DNA of 64,000 nucleotides from Bacteroidales bacterium (GTDB taxonomy: Bacteria > Bacteroidota > Bacteroidia > Bacteroidales > UBA932), in contig JAFUWZ010000011.1 in NCBI GenBank assembly GCA_017471045.1, positions 1-64,000 of the forward strand. Reading direction: 5' to 3'. Every line of letters starts with the position of its first letter. The first letter of the stretch is position 1. A program made the position numbers and the translations under genes. The notes under the pieces were generated by a model, which saw only the letters and a list, made by a program, of their open reading frames with translations, ran no database searches and was not told the DNA's origin. Shown here piece after piece: positions 18,322 to 26,362 of the stretch.

Positions 18322-19431
18322 TTAGTTTTCCATCAAAAATTTCTTCATGAATTCATTGAGGTCGCCGTCCAGCACGCCCTGGGTGTCGGCGGTTTCGTAG
18401 CCGGTACGCAGGTCCTTGACCATGCGGTAGGGGTGCAGGACGTAGGAGCGGATCTGGGAGCCCCACTCGATCTTGCGTTTCTGTCCTTCGAGCTCTGCCT
18501 GCTTCTCCTGGCGTTTCTTGAGCTCCAGGTCATAGAGACGGGATTTCAGGATGCGCAGGGCGTTCTCCTTGTTGCCAATCTGGGTGCGGGTCTCGGTATT
18601 CTCGACCACGATGCCGGTCGGCAGGTGCCGCACGCGCACGCCTGTCTCGACCTTGTTGACATTCTGGCCGCCATGGCCGCCGCTGCGGAAGGTATCCCAC
18701 TCCAAGTCGGAATCCTTGATCTCGATGTTGATCGTGTCATCGACCAGCGGATAAACGAAGACCGAGGAAAAGGTAGTCTGCCGCTTTCCCTGGGCATTGA
18801 ACGGGGAAATACGGACCAGACGGTGGACGCCGCTCTCCGCCTTGAGATAACCGTAGGCATAGTCACCCTCCACCTCGATGGTGGTGGACTTGATGCCGGC
18901 CTCGTCCCCTTCCTGAAGTTCCGTGATGGTCATCTTATAGCCGTTGCGCTCGCCCCATCGCAGATACATACGCATCAGCATAGCGGACCAGTCGTTGGCC
19001 TCGGTGCCGCCAGCACCGGAATTGATGGTCAGCACGGCGCCCAGGTTGTCGCCTTCGCCGCCGAGCATGTTGCGCAATTCAAGGGCTTCCACCTCGGAAA
19101 GCGCCGCCTTGTAGGCGGCATCCAGTTCGACCACTTCGGCCAGGCCGTCGGCCTGCTCGGGCTCGGACTGCGCAGCTTCCGCCGCGAAGTCATACAGCAC
19201 ATCGAGATCATCGACGGCTCCGCACGCCTTGTCATAGGCGATGACCCAGGACTTGACGGAACTGATCCCTTTCAGGAAAAGCTCTGCGGCCTTCGGGTTG
19301 TCCCAGAAGCCGGCGGACTGGGTCTGCAGCTCTTTTTCAGTTATTTCCGCGCGTTTGCCGGGGATATCCAGATACTTTTCGAGGGCATACACCCGCTCGT
19401 GCAAATCCTTGATTTGATCCTGACTTGTCAT
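18322..19431 (-). CDS. prfB: Peptide chain release factor 2
   Basis: 369-aa RF2, which terminates translation at UGA and UAA. The codon-recognition motif SPF lies in [12 protein letters not shown] and the catalytic GGQ in [15 protein letters not shown]. The whole protein is in one frame. At the site where many prfB genes carry a programmed +1 frameshift (Tyr-Leu-UGA-C), this gene reads TAT CTG GAT (KYLDI, near residue 20), so the autoregulatory frameshift is absent. First gene of the prfB-fumA-AsmA run. Confidence 0.96.
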   Translation of the reverse strand: MTSQDQIKDLHERVYALEKYLDIPGKRAEITEKELQTQSAGFWDNPKAAELFLKGISSVKSWVIAYDKACGAVDDLDVLYDFAAEAAQSEPEQADGLAEVVELDAAYKAALSEVEALELRNMLGGEGDNLGAVLTINSGAGGTEANDWSAMLMRMYLRWGERNGYKMTITELQEGDEAGIKSTTIEVEGDYAYGYLKAESGVHRLVRISPFNAQGKRQTTFSSVFVYPLVDDTINIEIKDSDLEWDTFRSGGHGGQNVNKVETGVRVRHLPTGIVVENTETRTQIGNKENALRILKSRLYDLELKKRQEKQAELEGQKRKIEWGSQIRSYVLHPYRMVKDLRTGYETADTQGVLDGDLNEFMKKFLMEN

Positions 19432-19449
19432 ACTCTTCGTTCAATCTGA

Positions 19450-19457
19450 CAAATATA
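19450..19457 (-). promoter_or_regulatory. -7 box (TATATTTG) for prfB
   Basis: TATATTTG on the minus strand, 18 nt before the prfB ATG. Confidence 0.55.
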
Positions 19458-19470
19458 GGCAAAAGTCCGT

Positions 19471-21468
19471 TTATTTCCAGCGGTTCTGCCGGACTCCGAT
19501 CTGATCGAAGGGGATCTTGTCCAACCCGTGCTCTTTCAGCACAGGCGGTTGCAGGAAATGCGTCATCGGGTGCACGCTCTGCATGACAATGTTACCCCCG
19601 GTGAGGAAGCCCGGGGACCTTTGCAAGAGCAGGCTCTTCGCATTCACGACCAGGTTACGTTCCACATAATTATATCCTTCCGGACTTTGCAGATGCGGCA
19701 ACATGTCAGGATACCTTTCCCGCCAGGCGGGCGTGGTCATGTCCACCCGGCTCAGGTACTGCCGGCTGAGTTCACCCTCCAACGCTTCAAACCATTTCCC
19801 ACGCTGGAAAGCACCGCCCGACACGGCATACGGACAGTCGAAGAACAGGTTGTTGAAGATACGGTTGTCACGGCCGCCATTGATCTGCACGCCGCCGAAA
19901 CCGCCGCCGCCCGACCAGCCGCCGCCACCGCAGCGCTCAAACACGTTGCCGAAGACCAGCTGGCCGGAAACGAGATCGTCGAAACGGATGCCGGCAGCGC
20001 CGGCGTAGGATCCCCCTTTGATGTCCCGCCAATGGTTGTAGCGCAAGACAATGCCGCGGTACGAATAATCCATGAACGTATCGAACCCGCCTTGGTCGTC
20101 GCTTTCCTCCACCAAATTGAAACACTGGTTGTATTCGACCGTGATCTCATTGCCTTCCAGGCGCAGGGCCGAAGACGACGAATGGGAGAAGCGGTTGTGC
20201 GAGACCAGCAAGCCCACTCCGTGGAAGAAAACGGCCGGCTCATACGTGCGCTTGAAGAGGGAGAAACGGTCGATGATCGTATTGCATACCGTAAACCCGG
20301 CAGGCTCCAGCGTTTTCCGGTCTCCGCCGGTCATGGAGATGCCTCCGCAGCCCAGTTCGGTCAGCAGGCAAGCTTCCACGGCATGGCCATGACCTCCTTC
20401 GACCACCACCGCCGTCTCCCCGAAACGGGCCATACGGCAATCCCGGATGACGTTGGCTTCACCGCCCCGGATACGGACCGCACCGCGACGGCCCCCTTCC
20501 AGCCGGAGTCCGGAGAGGGTCAGCCGGGGACAGTTCTCCCCAAGGATCATGGCCTCATCCTTGAAGACTGAGACCGTCGTTTCCGCTTTTTCCAGTTCTA
20601 TGGAAGGGATCCAATAAATCACGCCCTTTTCCCGATCGACATAGTACTCGCCGGGAGCATCCAACTCACAAAGCAGGTTGAGCCCGTAATAGCGACAGCT
20701 GTCGCGATAGCCGTAGCGGCTCCAGGGTTCGTCCAGGGTAAAGACCTTCCGCTCCGGGTCAAGGGATACCAGCCGATGGTACTGGTCGGCCCAGTCCCAA
20801 TACCAATATCCGAACAGAATAGGGTCCCGTTCCTGCATCCAGCGCTCCATCCGCTCATCCTGATACTCGAGCCTACCCTCGGCTGTGCCCAGGACATGAA
20901 TCCAAGTATCCGGCAGGGGCGTCCCTCCGACAGCACGTCCGGCCCTTGTAAATCCCTGGTCCGGCCAGCGGGCGAGGATCTGCCTTACACCGCCGCAGTA
21001 CAGATCGATACGGTTCGTCCGGTCGATCGGATCGCCGAAATCCGTGACCCCGTTGGTCCTCAAGTCCGCCTGGACGACCCGTCCGGCGGCAGCGGGAGAC
21101 ATCCTGCGCAAGACTCCGGGATCCGTGACCGGCACCCAGCCCCGGATCTCCGTCTCCCCCGACAATACGGCCTCCGCCGTATCGGGTCCCGAAAGCAGCA
21201 GCGCAGCAGTCAGGTCTTTAAAGACCAGCGGCGCGCGCAAACTGTAAATGCCGGCGGCAAAAGAGAGCCGCACAGACTCCCCGGGATGCGCCTGCATATA
21301 AGCCTGGACCCGGCTCGCCGCCACCTCCGGTGTCCGCCAGGGGCTGGCCATCGAACCGGACGCCGCATCGTCACCGGAAGGAGAAACGCAGAAAACGGCT
21401 TCAACAGGCTGCGCCCAGGCGGCAGCGGCGGCAAACGCCAGAAAAAGGGATAAGATTTTTCGCTTCAT
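19471..21468 (-). CDS. Exported right-handed parallel beta-helix protein (possible glycosidase)
   Basis: 665 aa with a signal peptide (AFAAAAAWAQP, residues 10-20). The N-terminus has the opening common to secreted beta-helix carbohydrate enzymes (VSPSGDDAASGS..PWRT, then GIYSLRAPLVF, GPDTAEAVLSGETEIRGW). The middle carries coil-like repeats (NVIRDCRMARFGE, NTIIDRFS, HNRFSHSSSSAL, NRIFNNLFFDCP). The layout resembles GH141-type beta-helix glycosidases, but I cannot confirm catalytic residues. Its promoter box ends 4 nt before the ATG, so the transcript may be leaderless. Divergent from murI across 40 bp. Confidence 0.75.
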   Translation of the reverse strand: MKRKILSLFLAFAAAAAWAQPVEAVFCVSPSGDDAASGSMASPWRTPEVAASRVQAYMQAHPGESVRLSFAAGIYSLRAPLVFKDLTAALLLSGPDTAEAVLSGETEIRGWVPVTDPGVLRRMSPAAAGRVVQADLRTNGVTDFGDPIDRTNRIDLYCGGVRQILARWPDQGFTRAGRAVGGTPLPDTWIHVLGTAEGRLEYQDERMERWMQERDPILFGYWYWDWADQYHRLVSLDPERKVFTLDEPWSRYGYRDSCRYYGLNLLCELDAPGEYYVDREKGVIYWIPSIELEKAETTVSVFKDEAMILGENCPRLTLSGLRLEGGRRGAVRIRGGEANVIRDCRMARFGETAVVVEGGHGHAVEACLLTELGCGGISMTGGDRKTLEPAGFTVCNTIIDRFSLFKRTYEPAVFFHGVGLLVSHNRFSHSSSSALRLEGNEITVEYNQCFNLVEESDDQGGFDTFMDYSYRGIVLRYNHWRDIKGGSYAGAAGIRFDDLVSGQLVFGNVFERCGGGGWSGGGGFGGVQINGGRDNRIFNNLFFDCPYAVSGGAFQRGKWFEALEGELSRQYLSRVDMTTPAWRERYPDMLPHLQSPEGYNYVERNLVVNAKSLLLQRSPGFLTGGNIVMQSVHPMTHFLQPPVLKEHGLDKIPFDQIGVRQNRWK

Positions 21469-21472
21469 ACTC

Positions 21473-21480
21473 CAAAGATA
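21473..21480 (-). promoter_or_regulatory. -7 box (TATCTTTG) for the beta-helix gene, leaderless position
   Basis: TATCTTTG on the minus strand, ending 4 nt before the ATG (21468). With the usual distance from this box to the transcription start, the start falls at or next to the ATG. Confidence 0.6.
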
Positions 21481-21493
21481 GCGATTTTTGGGT

Positions 21494-21501
21494 TATCTTT
21501 G
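21494..21501 (+). promoter_or_regulatory. -7 box (TATCTTTG) for murI
   Basis: TATCTTTG, 7 nt before the murI ATG, giving a leader of only a few nucleotides. It overlaps the upstream part of the divergent beta-helix promoter. Confidence 0.6.
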
Positions 21502-21508
21502 CTTAGAG

Positions 21509-22339
21509 ATGGCTACCATTGGGATTTTCGACTCCGGTATCGGCGGTCTCTCGGTCTTCCGGGAGATCCGGCGCCTGCTGCCCACAGAACGCTACATCTA
21601 TTTCGCGGACAACGCGTTCTGCCCATACGGCACCCGATCCCCCTCTTTCATCCAGGAGCGCGCCCGGGAAATCACGGAGCTCCTGGTCCGCCGGGGCGCT
21701 GAAATCATCGTCGTCGCCTGTAACACCGCCACGGCGGCCGCCATCGCATCGCTTCGGGCGGCCTTCTCCGAAGGCCCGTCCGAAGCCGTCCGGGAATGGT
21801 CTGATGGCCGCCTGGACCACATCTGCTTCATCGGGATGGAACCGGCTGTCAAGCCGGCCGCCTTAGGCACGAAGTCCGGCGTCGTCGGAGTGCTGGCGAC
21901 CGCAGGGACCCTGGCTGCTTCCAAGTATCTGAAAACCAGGGGGCTTTATGAGGATGAAGCCCATATCGCAGAGCACGTCGGGCAAGGATTCGTAGAGCTC
22001 GTGGAAAGCGGGGACCTGACCGGCGCCCACGCCGAAGCCGTTGTCCGGGAGAGCCTGACTCCCCTGCTGGAAGCCGGTGCCGATACGATCGTCCTCGGCT
22101 GCACCCACTACCCTTTCCTGCTGGAGACCTTGCGAAAAGTCGCCCGCGAACACACGGATACCGAGATCCGCTTCATCGACCCCGCCCCCGCCGTCGCCCG
22201 CCAGCTGCTGAACGTGATGGACCGTGAAGGCATCTTCCACGGCCCGGTCGGCGAAGCCCAGCTATCCGGAGAGGCCGACCTCACCCTGCTCTCCAGCGGC
22301 CCTTCCTGCGTCCTCTGCGATGCCGCCCGGCTCCTGTAA
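21509..22339 (+). CDS. murI: Glutamate racemase
   Basis: 276 aa; makes D-glutamate for peptidoglycan. The start motif IGIFDSGIGGLSVFR is followed by the two catalytic cysteines in VACNTATAAA (about residue 73) and LGCTHYPFLL (about 198). ATG 21509 is chosen over the in-frame TTG at 21488 because the latter lies upstream of and through the promoter box. It ends just before a bidirectional terminator shared with the long minus-strand operon. Confidence 0.95.
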   Translation: MATIGIFDSGIGGLSVFREIRRLLPTERYIYFADNAFCPYGTRSPSFIQERAREITELLVRRGAEIIVVACNTATAAAIASLRAAFSEGPSEAVREWSDGRLDHICFIGMEPAVKPAALGTKSGVVGVLATAGTLAASKYLKTRGLYEDEAHIAEHVGQGFVELVESGDLTGAHAEAVVRESLTPLLEAGADTIVLGCTHYPFLLETLRKVAREHTDTEIRFIDPAPAVARQLLNVMDREGIFHGPVGEAQLSGEADLTLLSSGPSCVLCDAARLL

Positions 22340-22341
22340 AT

Positions 22342-22369
22342 AAAAAGGAGGCCGCGGGGCCTCCCTTTT
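22342..22369. terminator. Bidirectional intrinsic terminator between murI and the DUF6515 gene
   Basis: Stem GGAGGCC (22347-22353), loop GCGG, stem GGCCTCC (22358-22364), flanked by A5 on the left and CTTTT on the right. It therefore works for both convergent transcripts. Confidence 0.85.
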
Positions 22370-22387
22370 CATTTATGAAGGAATGGG

Positions 22388-23848
22388 CTAATAAACGTAG
22401 CCGTACTGTTTGGCGATCTTGGTCGGCATCTGGCCGAGGACCTCAAGATAAGGCGTACCGTCGACGAGGGTGACCCGATAAACGGTGTTGTCCACGCGGT
22501 AGTACTCGATCCCGTTCATCACGAGGGTCTCGTAGTCATCCGGGAGCTCGCTCACGAGCGCGCCGGCCGGAGGGACGATGACCTCGTACTGGCCTTTGGC
22601 GTTGACGACGAAGAAGACGCCGTCCTCATAGTAGTATTCCGTCGCGGCATTCGCGTAACTCTGGACCAGGCCGAGCTGGTTGGCGAGCTCGTAGGCGGAA
22701 TACGCGCGGTTGGCATTCAGCGCCATGGCCGCATTCTGCGCGGCTATGGTCGCGTTGTTGCGTGCGATAATCCTGTTCTGCTCATCGATCGTCCGATAAT
22801 TGGCGTCGATTTCGCGGTAGGTGTAATACGCGTTGTGGTAGTAGGCGAACCTCAGGGAACTGAGGGTGGCGCTGACCATGGCGCGCTCGACACACACGCC
22901 GAAAGGAGGACGGCACACGATATATACGCTGCCCCAAGGGCGGTAGTATACGTTGTTGTAATAGTAGTAGGTCACTCCCCAGTGGACCATCTTGTGCGGC
23001 CGCGGAGGCAGGGCCTGGATCCGGTAGCCAAAGTAGTGAGGGTCATGGGTGAAGAAGTGGGCCGGAGCATCGTAAACCATGACGCGCTCACGCTCACGAG
23101 GAGGGACGCGCAAGACTTCGTGGTTGTCCAGCCGCATGTTGGCGTCACGTCCTCCGTAGTTCGAGATCCGGGCTTGGGATGCGCTGGAAGCGACCTTGGC
23201 GGTCTCGTTGACGGAGGTCAGGCCCTTGCTGGCCGTGGAGGTGGCGCTTCTGCGGGATGCCGTGGCAACCCTGCCCAGATCAGCGCTGTTGATAGAAGTT
23301 GCCTCCCTGCCCGCGGTGCCAGTGGCGGAGCGCCGGGCCGTCGTCGAGGTTCCAGAAGCGTTGCTGCCGGAAGAAGCAGCGGAAGAGCTGCTGCCCGAAG
23401 TCGTGGTGGCGGAGCGCCGGGCCGTGCCGGACTGCGGCTGGACCGAAGAACGGCTGGCAGAAGTCGAGGACTGCCGGGTCGCGGAAGCCGCGCTTCCACT
23501 GGTGCCGGTCGTCGAGCTGCGACGGGTCTGCGTGCTCTGCGCAGCGGTGGAAGAACTGCTCCGGGACGCGGTGCCGGCGCTGCTGCGGCCGGCACTGCTG
23601 CTCTGGGTCGCCGCAGAACTGCGGGACACGGTGGCAGCGGAGGAACGGCTGGCAGAAGAAGAACGTGAAACGCTGGAAGAACTGGCGGAGTTCGAAGCGG
23701 AACTCCCGGTATTGGAAGACCTGGCCGCGGAGCTGCCGGAAGCCGTTCCGGCCGCACTGCGCCTGGCCTGCGCATGTAAAGCTTCGGGGGTGAATGCCAT
23801 CGCTATCGCGAGGGTGGTCACCATCAGGGATTTGAGTAAAGTTTTCAT
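22388..23848 (-). CDS. Ser/Ala/Thr-rich exported protein with DUF6515-like C-terminus
   Basis: 486 aa from ATG 23848, which opens a normal signal peptide (KSLMVTTLAIAMAFTPEALHAQ). Residues about 25-185 are a low-complexity linker of Ser, Ala, Thr and Arg, which looks like a disordered wall-spanning tether. The C-terminal half is folded and Tyr-rich (APAHFFTHDPHYFGYR, HWGVTYYYYNNVYYRPWG, then paired repeats with EYYYEDGVFFVV and EYYRVDNTVYRV). This matches the DUF6515 type common in Bacteroidales. It is the last gene of the six-gene operon, 4 nt after namZ, so a cell-wall role is plausible but unproven. Confidence 0.75.
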   Translation of the reverse strand: MKTLLKSLMVTTLAIAMAFTPEALHAQARRSAAGTASGSSAARSSNTGSSASNSASSSSVSRSSSASRSSAATVSRSSAATQSSSAGRSSAGTASRSSSSTAAQSTQTRRSSTTGTSGSAASATRQSSTSASRSSVQPQSGTARRSATTTSGSSSSAASSGSNASGTSTTARRSATGTAGREATSINSADLGRVATASRRSATSTASKGLTSVNETAKVASSASQARISNYGGRDANMRLDNHEVLRVPPRERERVMVYDAPAHFFTHDPHYFGYRIQALPPRPHKMVHWGVTYYYYNNVYYRPWGSVYIVCRPPFGVCVERAMVSATLSSLRFAYYHNAYYTYREIDANYRTIDEQNRIIARNNATIAAQNAAMALNANRAYSAYELANQLGLVQSYANAATEYYYEDGVFFVVNAKGQYEVIVPPAGALVSELPDDYETLVMNGIEYYRVDNTVYRVTLVDGTPYLEVLGQMPTKIAKQYGYVY

Positions 23849-23852
23849 AAGG

Positions 23853-25166
23853 CTAATAGATATAATACTTTTCGGAGATTGACCGGAACTCTGCAACATC
23901 TTTGGACCAGTACCCGAGAATATCAGAGACCTTGTACTTCTCCTTGAAATGGACTCTTACATAATCCGTACCACAAATTTTGTCGAACATGGAAAAACTG
24001 CCTTTCGCGAACGGATCCCGCTCCGGATACAACTCCTTGAGTGCCTGCATCACATAGAACTGCAGCAAGGTCAGGGAAGCCGCCTCATAATCCGTGTAAT
24101 AGTATTGCACCCCGTGCAGGAGCTTGCCGGCAGAGGCCCCGAAGAAAGGCTTGTAATGGATCTCCCGGAACGCCACGCCCGGCAGCGCATAGTCTTCCAG
24201 GCGCGCCTTGAGCCGGCCGGCATCGATCCATTCCGCCGCGAAGCAGGCGAAAGGCAGGGTATAACCCACACCGATATTGAGATAGCCGGCATCGCCCGCG
24301 ATTCCGGCGGAAGGATAGCAGCGCGTCGTCTCGGCATACGGGATCTGGGGAGAGGGCATCACCCACGGCAGGCCCGTGTCTTCATACAGCATACGCCGCT
24401 CCCAGCCTTCCATCGGAACGACGGTGAGTTTGCATTTCAGCGGAGCCAGATCACCTTTCTGGCCGCAGTTCAAGTCCTCCCCGTTGATCAGGCGCGCGAG
24501 TTCGCCCACCGTCAGGCCGTACACATAGGGGATGCGGTACTGCCCGACAAAGGAGAAGAAACCCGGCTGGACATAGGAGCCCTCCACCTTGAGGCCGCCC
24601 AGCGGATTCGGGCGGTCAAGCACGATCACTTCGATTCCCTGCTCGGCGCAGGTGCGCATCATCAGGCCCAGGGAGCTGATGAAGGTGTAACAGCGCACGC
24701 CGACATCCTGGATGTCATAGACGACCGCGTCCAGGCCCTTCAGCATCTCGGCGGTCGGCTGGCGGTATTTCCCGTACAGGGAATAGCATTTCAGGCCCGT
24801 GGCCGGGTCGAAAGCATCCTCCGTGGCGTCGCCGGCGTGGGCATCGCCCCGAACGCCGTGTTCCGGGCCGAACAGGCGCACCAGCTGCACCCCCGGGGCA
24901 TGGTGAAGGATGTCGATGGTCGTGCGCAGGTGGCGGTCCACCCCGCTCGGGTTGGTCAGCAGACCGATCCGTTTGCCTTGCAGGACATCAAATCCCCGGG
25001 CCTCAAGGACTTCGATGCCGGGCTTGACGACGGGAGAGCGCGCTGCGGAGACGGCGAAGCCGCCCGTCCCGCCCGCAGCAGGACGCGTCTGGCAGGCAGC
25101 CGGCAGCAACGTCAGGACAAACGCCGACGCGCAGACAAAGTGACGAAGAGAGTTGCGAAACAACAT
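23853..25166 (-). CDS. namZ: Exo-beta-N-acetylmuramidase NamZ (DUF1343, GH171)
   Basis: 437 aa with a lipoprotein-type signal (LTLLPAAC, Cys near residue 25). The DUF1343 domain begins with GKRIGLLTNPSGVDR and contains FGPEHGVRGDAHAGD near residue 100, the family's active-site segment, then YDIQDVGVRCYTFISS and LDRPNPLGG. NamZ removes MurNAc from the non-reducing end of peptidoglycan fragments. Its start overlaps the AmpG-like permease gene by 55 nt, so the two are coupled. Together they fit periplasmic trimming and uptake of muropeptides. Confidence 0.88.
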   Translation of the reverse strand: MLFRNSLRHFVCASAFVLTLLPAACQTRPAAGGTGGFAVSAARSPVVKPGIEVLEARGFDVLQGKRIGLLTNPSGVDRHLRTTIDILHHAPGVQLVRLFGPEHGVRGDAHAGDATEDAFDPATGLKCYSLYGKYRQPTAEMLKGLDAVVYDIQDVGVRCYTFISSLGLMMRTCAEQGIEVIVLDRPNPLGGLKVEGSYVQPGFFSFVGQYRIPYVYGLTVGELARLINGEDLNCGQKGDLAPLKCKLTVVPMEGWERRMLYEDTGLPWVMPSPQIPYAETTRCYPSAGIAGDAGYLNIGVGYTLPFACFAAEWIDAGRLKARLEDYALPGVAFREIHYKPFFGASAGKLLHGVQYYYTDYEAASLTLLQFYVMQALKELYPERDPFAKGSFSMFDKICGTDYVRVHFKEKYKVSDILGYWSKDVAEFRSISEKYYIY

Positions 25167-26362
25167 ATCATTACCAGAATGAAGAATCCCACGTAGCCCA
25201 GCCCCTCCTGCAGATAACCTGCCACGGAGCCGGGGAGCAGCATCGAAAGGGCCATGAAGCCCGTGCAGATCGCGTAGTGCGAGGTCTTGAGCGATCCGTC
25301 CGCAAAACGCATCATATAGACCGTGTAAGCCGTGAAGCCGTAGCCGTATCCGAACTGGTCAAAGACCACGCAGGCGCCCACGGTCCAGATGGAGGAAGGC
25401 TGCGCCAGCGCCAGAAACAGATATACGGCGCAGGGCAGCGCCAGGCTCAGCGCCATCGGCAGCAGGCACGGCTTCAGGCCCCGGCGTGCGATGTCCAGGC
25501 CGCCCAGGATGCCACCGAGCAGCAGCGCGATCACGCCGGCCGTACCATAGACCAGGCCGAAAGCGGCCTTGTCGAGTCCCAGTCCTCCGGCCGCGACCGC
25601 ATCGCTGAAGAAGGGATAGAGCATCTTGACAGACAACGCCTCGGGAAGGCGGTACAGCAGCATGAAAGCGATGGCGAGACCGATGCCCGGCTTGGTAAAG
25701 AACGAGCCGAAGGCCCGGCCGAATTCGCTGAGCACCTCCCGCCCCGTCTTGCGGCCTGCGAGGCGGTCCTCGTCGGGACGCGGCAGCACCAGCGAATGAT
25801 AAAGCGTCATTACCGCCAGCAGGATCGCCGTCGCCAGGAGCGTCAGGCTCCAGGCCCGCGACACAGCACCCGTGCGCTTCTCCATCCACCCGGCCAGCAC
25901 CACCAGCACACCCTGGCCGAAAACCATGGCAGTGCGGTAGAAGGTATTGCGGATGCCGACGAAAGCCGACTGCCGCGTCGGATCGAGTGCGATCATATAG
26001 TATCCGTCCGCCGAAATGTCGTGGGAAGCTGAGGCAAAACCGGTGATGACAAACAAGATCAACGTCCAGGTAAACGGCGAAGAGGCGGGCAGGGTCACGG
26101 CGAGCAGCGCCACGGCGGCCGCCATCAAGGCCTGCATCGTCACGATCCACCAGCGCTTGCTGCGGAAAATATCCACGAAGGGGCTCCAGAGCGGCTTCAC
26201 CAGCCAGGGAAGGCCGATCAGCGAGGTCAGCAGCGCCAGGCGCCCGTTGTCCATCCCGAGATCTTTCAGGATGATGACGGAAATCGTGTTGACGATGAAA
26301 TAGGGAAGCCCTTCCGCGAAATACAGCGTCGGCACCCACAGCCAGGGACTCTTGGTCTTCAT
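25112..26362 (-). CDS. ampG: AmpG-like MFS muropeptide permease
   Basis: 416-aa, about 12-TM transporter with the AmpG-type opening (PTLYFAEGLPYFIVNTISVI) and the charged loop after TM2 (KPLWSPFVDIFRSKRWWI). AmpG imports anhydromuropeptides to the cytoplasm. The gene overlaps the DUF4922-SpoIID gene by 4 nt upstream and namZ by 55 nt downstream. This makes the substrate call stronger than sequence alone would, though a different sugar or peptide ligand is still possible. Confidence 0.85.
   Translation of the reverse strand: MKTKSPWLWVPTLYFAEGLPYFIVNTISVIILKDLGMDNGRLALLTSLIGLPWLVKPLWSPFVDIFRSKRWWIVTMQALMAAAVALLAVTLPASSPFTWTLILFVITGFASASHDISADGYYMIALDPTRQSAFVGIRNTFYRTAMVFGQGVLVVLAGWMEKRTGAVSRAWSLTLLATAILLAVMTLYHSLVLPRPDEDRLAGRKTGREVLSEFGRAFGSFFTKPGIGLAIAFMLLYRLPEALSVKMLYPFFSDAVAAGGLGLDKAAFGLVYGTAGVIALLLGGILGGLDIARRGLKPCLLPMALSLALPCAVYLFLALAQPSSIWTVGACVVFDQFGYGYGFTAYTVYMMRFADGSLKTSHYAICTGFMALSMLLPGSVAGYLQEGLGYVGFFILVMICCFATLFVTLSARRRLS

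Noticed and set aside
19320-19431. Programmed +1 frameshift in prfB
   Set aside because: Looked for an in-frame UGA near codon 25. The frame is continuous, and the site reads CTG GAT.
23190-23780. Repetitive DNA that could suggest a CRISPR or minisatellite
   Set aside because: It encodes the Ser/Ala/Thr-rich tether of the DUF6515 protein. Repeats are irregular, in frame and without unique spacers.
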